This document shows positions 6,026 to 6,472 of a stretch of 6,472 nt of DNA, in pieces; positions within the stretch are counted from its first letter, which is position 1, and every line of letters begins with the position of its first letter. The notes beneath the pieces were generated by a model, which was not told the origin of the DNA, made no database searches, and saw nothing but the letters and a program-made list of their open reading frames with translations. This DNA is from Robiginitomaculum sp. GTDB lineage: Bacteria; Pseudomonadota; Alphaproteobacteria; Caulobacterales; Maricaulaceae. The translations under genes and the position numbers were made by a program. The stretch lies in assembly GCA_016765255.1 (NCBI GenBank), contig JAESQI010000229.1:1-6472 (forward strand). Reading direction: 5' to 3'.

Positions 6026-6030
6026 TTATT

Positions 6031-6231
6031 ATGACTGGTGATTTTTGTACACGAGAAGGCGCACAGCGCATCAAACAACAAATTGAAGACTATTGGGCCG
6101 AGCGTGGTCGTCCTGTGACGATTAACTTGGTACAAGGGCCGTTTTTGGCATCCATGCGTTCGGCGCGTACCGATGTACGGTCAAACATGGTCAACGGTGT
6201 TCCTGTTGCCAACACAGAAAATTTTGCGTAA
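6031..6231 (+). CDS. Conserved small protein of unknown function (66 aa)
   Basis: This is a compact soluble protein without signal peptide or membrane segment. The N-terminal half is a charged helix (CTREGAQRIKQQIEDYWAER), followed by a probable strand (PVTINLVQG) and a distinctive block, ASMRSARTDVRSNMVNGVP. I recall similar 60-70-aa alphaproteobacterial proteins with 'CTREGA', 'YWAERG' and 'RSaRvDVRSdmvNGlP' blocks, but no function is known to me. A good ribosome site, a terminator just downstream and protein-like composition all support a real gene. It is a single-gene unit, preceded by about 200 bases of non-coding DNA with possible stress-type promoter elements. The helix-strand fold and the Arg-rich block might suit binding of nucleic acid or a protein partner, but that is speculation. 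The only cysteine is residue 6. Confidence 0.78.
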   Translation: MTGDFCTREGAQRIKQQIEDYWAERGRPVTINLVQGPFLASMRSARTDVRSNMVNGVPVANTENFA

Positions 6232-6238
6232 ATTTTTT

Positions 6239-6271
6239 GGGCCTGACCTTCGGGGTTGGCTCTAGTTTTAT
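6239..6271 (+). terminator. Rho-independent terminator after the small-protein gene
   Basis: GGGCC-(T bulge)-GACC pairs with GGTT-GGCTC around the loop TTCGG: nine pairs, two of them G-T, followed by TAGTTTTAT. It starts 7 bases after the stop at 6231. On the minus strand the stem is followed by A rather than T, so it would terminate only the plus-strand transcript. Its T-run overlaps the stop codon of the convergent phosphatase gene. Confidence 0.6.
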
Positions 6272-6472
6272 AAAATATCTTTGAGAGCGGACGGAAGTTC
6301 CCGAAATGACCGGTGAACGGCGTCCGCTCCAAAACTATGTACGGATACGGGACTGTAGCCGTAACTCATCAGCACCACAGGTATTTTAGCTGCTTTGGCG
6401 GCGTAGAAATCGGGTGCCCCATCACCAATCATGACAGTGGAGTGCGCCCCTCTGTGGCCGACGGCATCGAAG
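6268..6472 (-). CDS. gph: Phosphoglycolate phosphatase-like HAD hydrolase, C-terminal part
   Basis: The last 67 residues of a HAD-superfamily phosphatase are read on the minus strand up to the window edge; the start and catalytic motifs I-III are outside. Motif IV is VMIGDGAPDFYAAKAAKIP (two Asp in GDGAPD), followed by VVLMSYGYSP, FGADAV and a final RELPSALKDIL. This is the pattern of Gph-type phosphatases ('GDs..D..aAraAgvpvi.vsyGY', then 'gAdav...eLp..L'). Gph hydrolyses 2-phosphoglycolate, formed during DNA-end repair or photorespiration-like reactions, but with only the C-terminus visible the exact substrate is uncertain. The gene is convergent with the small-protein gene, with 36 bases between the two stops. 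The minus-strand ATG at 6432 falls inside the motif IV strand and is not a start. Confidence 0.75.
   Translation of the reverse strand, partial: FDAVGHRGAHSTVMIGDGAPDFYAAKAAKIPVVLMSYGYSPVSVHSFGADAVHRSFRELPSALKDIL

Larger units (their letters stand above)
5828..6030. other. AT-rich intergenic region
   Basis: No gene is apparent between the dyad and the small-protein start. The only open frame of note is 13 codons (ATG 5854) without a ribosome site. It contains a minor dyad TGGTT-TCTG-AACCA (5858-5871), the nonamer TATATTAGA twice (5925-5933 and 5982-5990), a possible stress-type promoter (5946-5970) and a leader hairpin CGCTTT/GAAGCG (5993-6010, with one G-T pair). It is likely regulatory sequence for the small protein. 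Confidence 0.5.

Noticed and set aside
5152..6030. Prophage or mobile-element remnant around the XRE regulator
   Set aside because: No integrase, attachment repeats, tRNA edge or other phage genes are visible. A phage-type repressor alone is not enough.

Overview
The window looks like chromosomal DNA of a moderately AT-rich alphaproteobacterium, possibly a marine hyphomonad or Maricaulales-type organism. I infer this from the protein families present: an alphaproteobacterial-style cyclopropane-fatty-acid synthase, a short conserved protein beginning MTGDFCTREGAQ, and a TPR/cytochrome pair. No taxonomic marker is present, so the placement is tentative. There are no tRNA or rRNA genes, CRISPR arrays, insertion sequences or phage structural genes.

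Region 1 (1-3199, all plus strand) is a tightly packed run of four genes: the 3' part of a MobA-like nucleotidyltransferase, a HAD-IB phosphatase (ATGA overlap), a cyclopropane-fatty-acid synthase, and an aspartyl/asparaginyl beta-hydroxylase-family dioxygenase. Spacings are -4, +6 and +1 bases, so they are probably co-transcribed. The set suggests membrane-lipid or envelope modification. The cfa gene is broken by a -1 frameshift near 2203-2209. Its last 55 or so codons remain open and well conserved in another frame, and reading the join one base back gives the spacing expected of an intact enzyme.

Region 2 (3200-5155, plus strand) is a two-gene exported module: a secreted TPR protein and a c-type cytochrome lipoprotein with one heme site, 8 bases apart. 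The TPR protein is built from two similar halves, each of three TPRs ending in a cysteine pair.

Region 3 (5152-6030) holds a minus-strand XRE-family repressor whose stop codon shares a TTAA with the cytochrome's stop. Its C-terminal domain resembles a LexA/S24 domain, but the catalytic Ser and Lys appear to be gone. Upstream are a good sigma70-type promoter and a perfect 20-base dyad (TGAATATTACAGTATATTCA), followed by about 200 AT-rich bases with no gene.

Region 4 (6031-6472) contains a 66-aa conserved small protein of unknown function on the plus strand, a hairpin terminator, and the convergent 3' end of a phosphoglycolate-phosphatase-like HAD gene on the minus strand, cut by the window edge.
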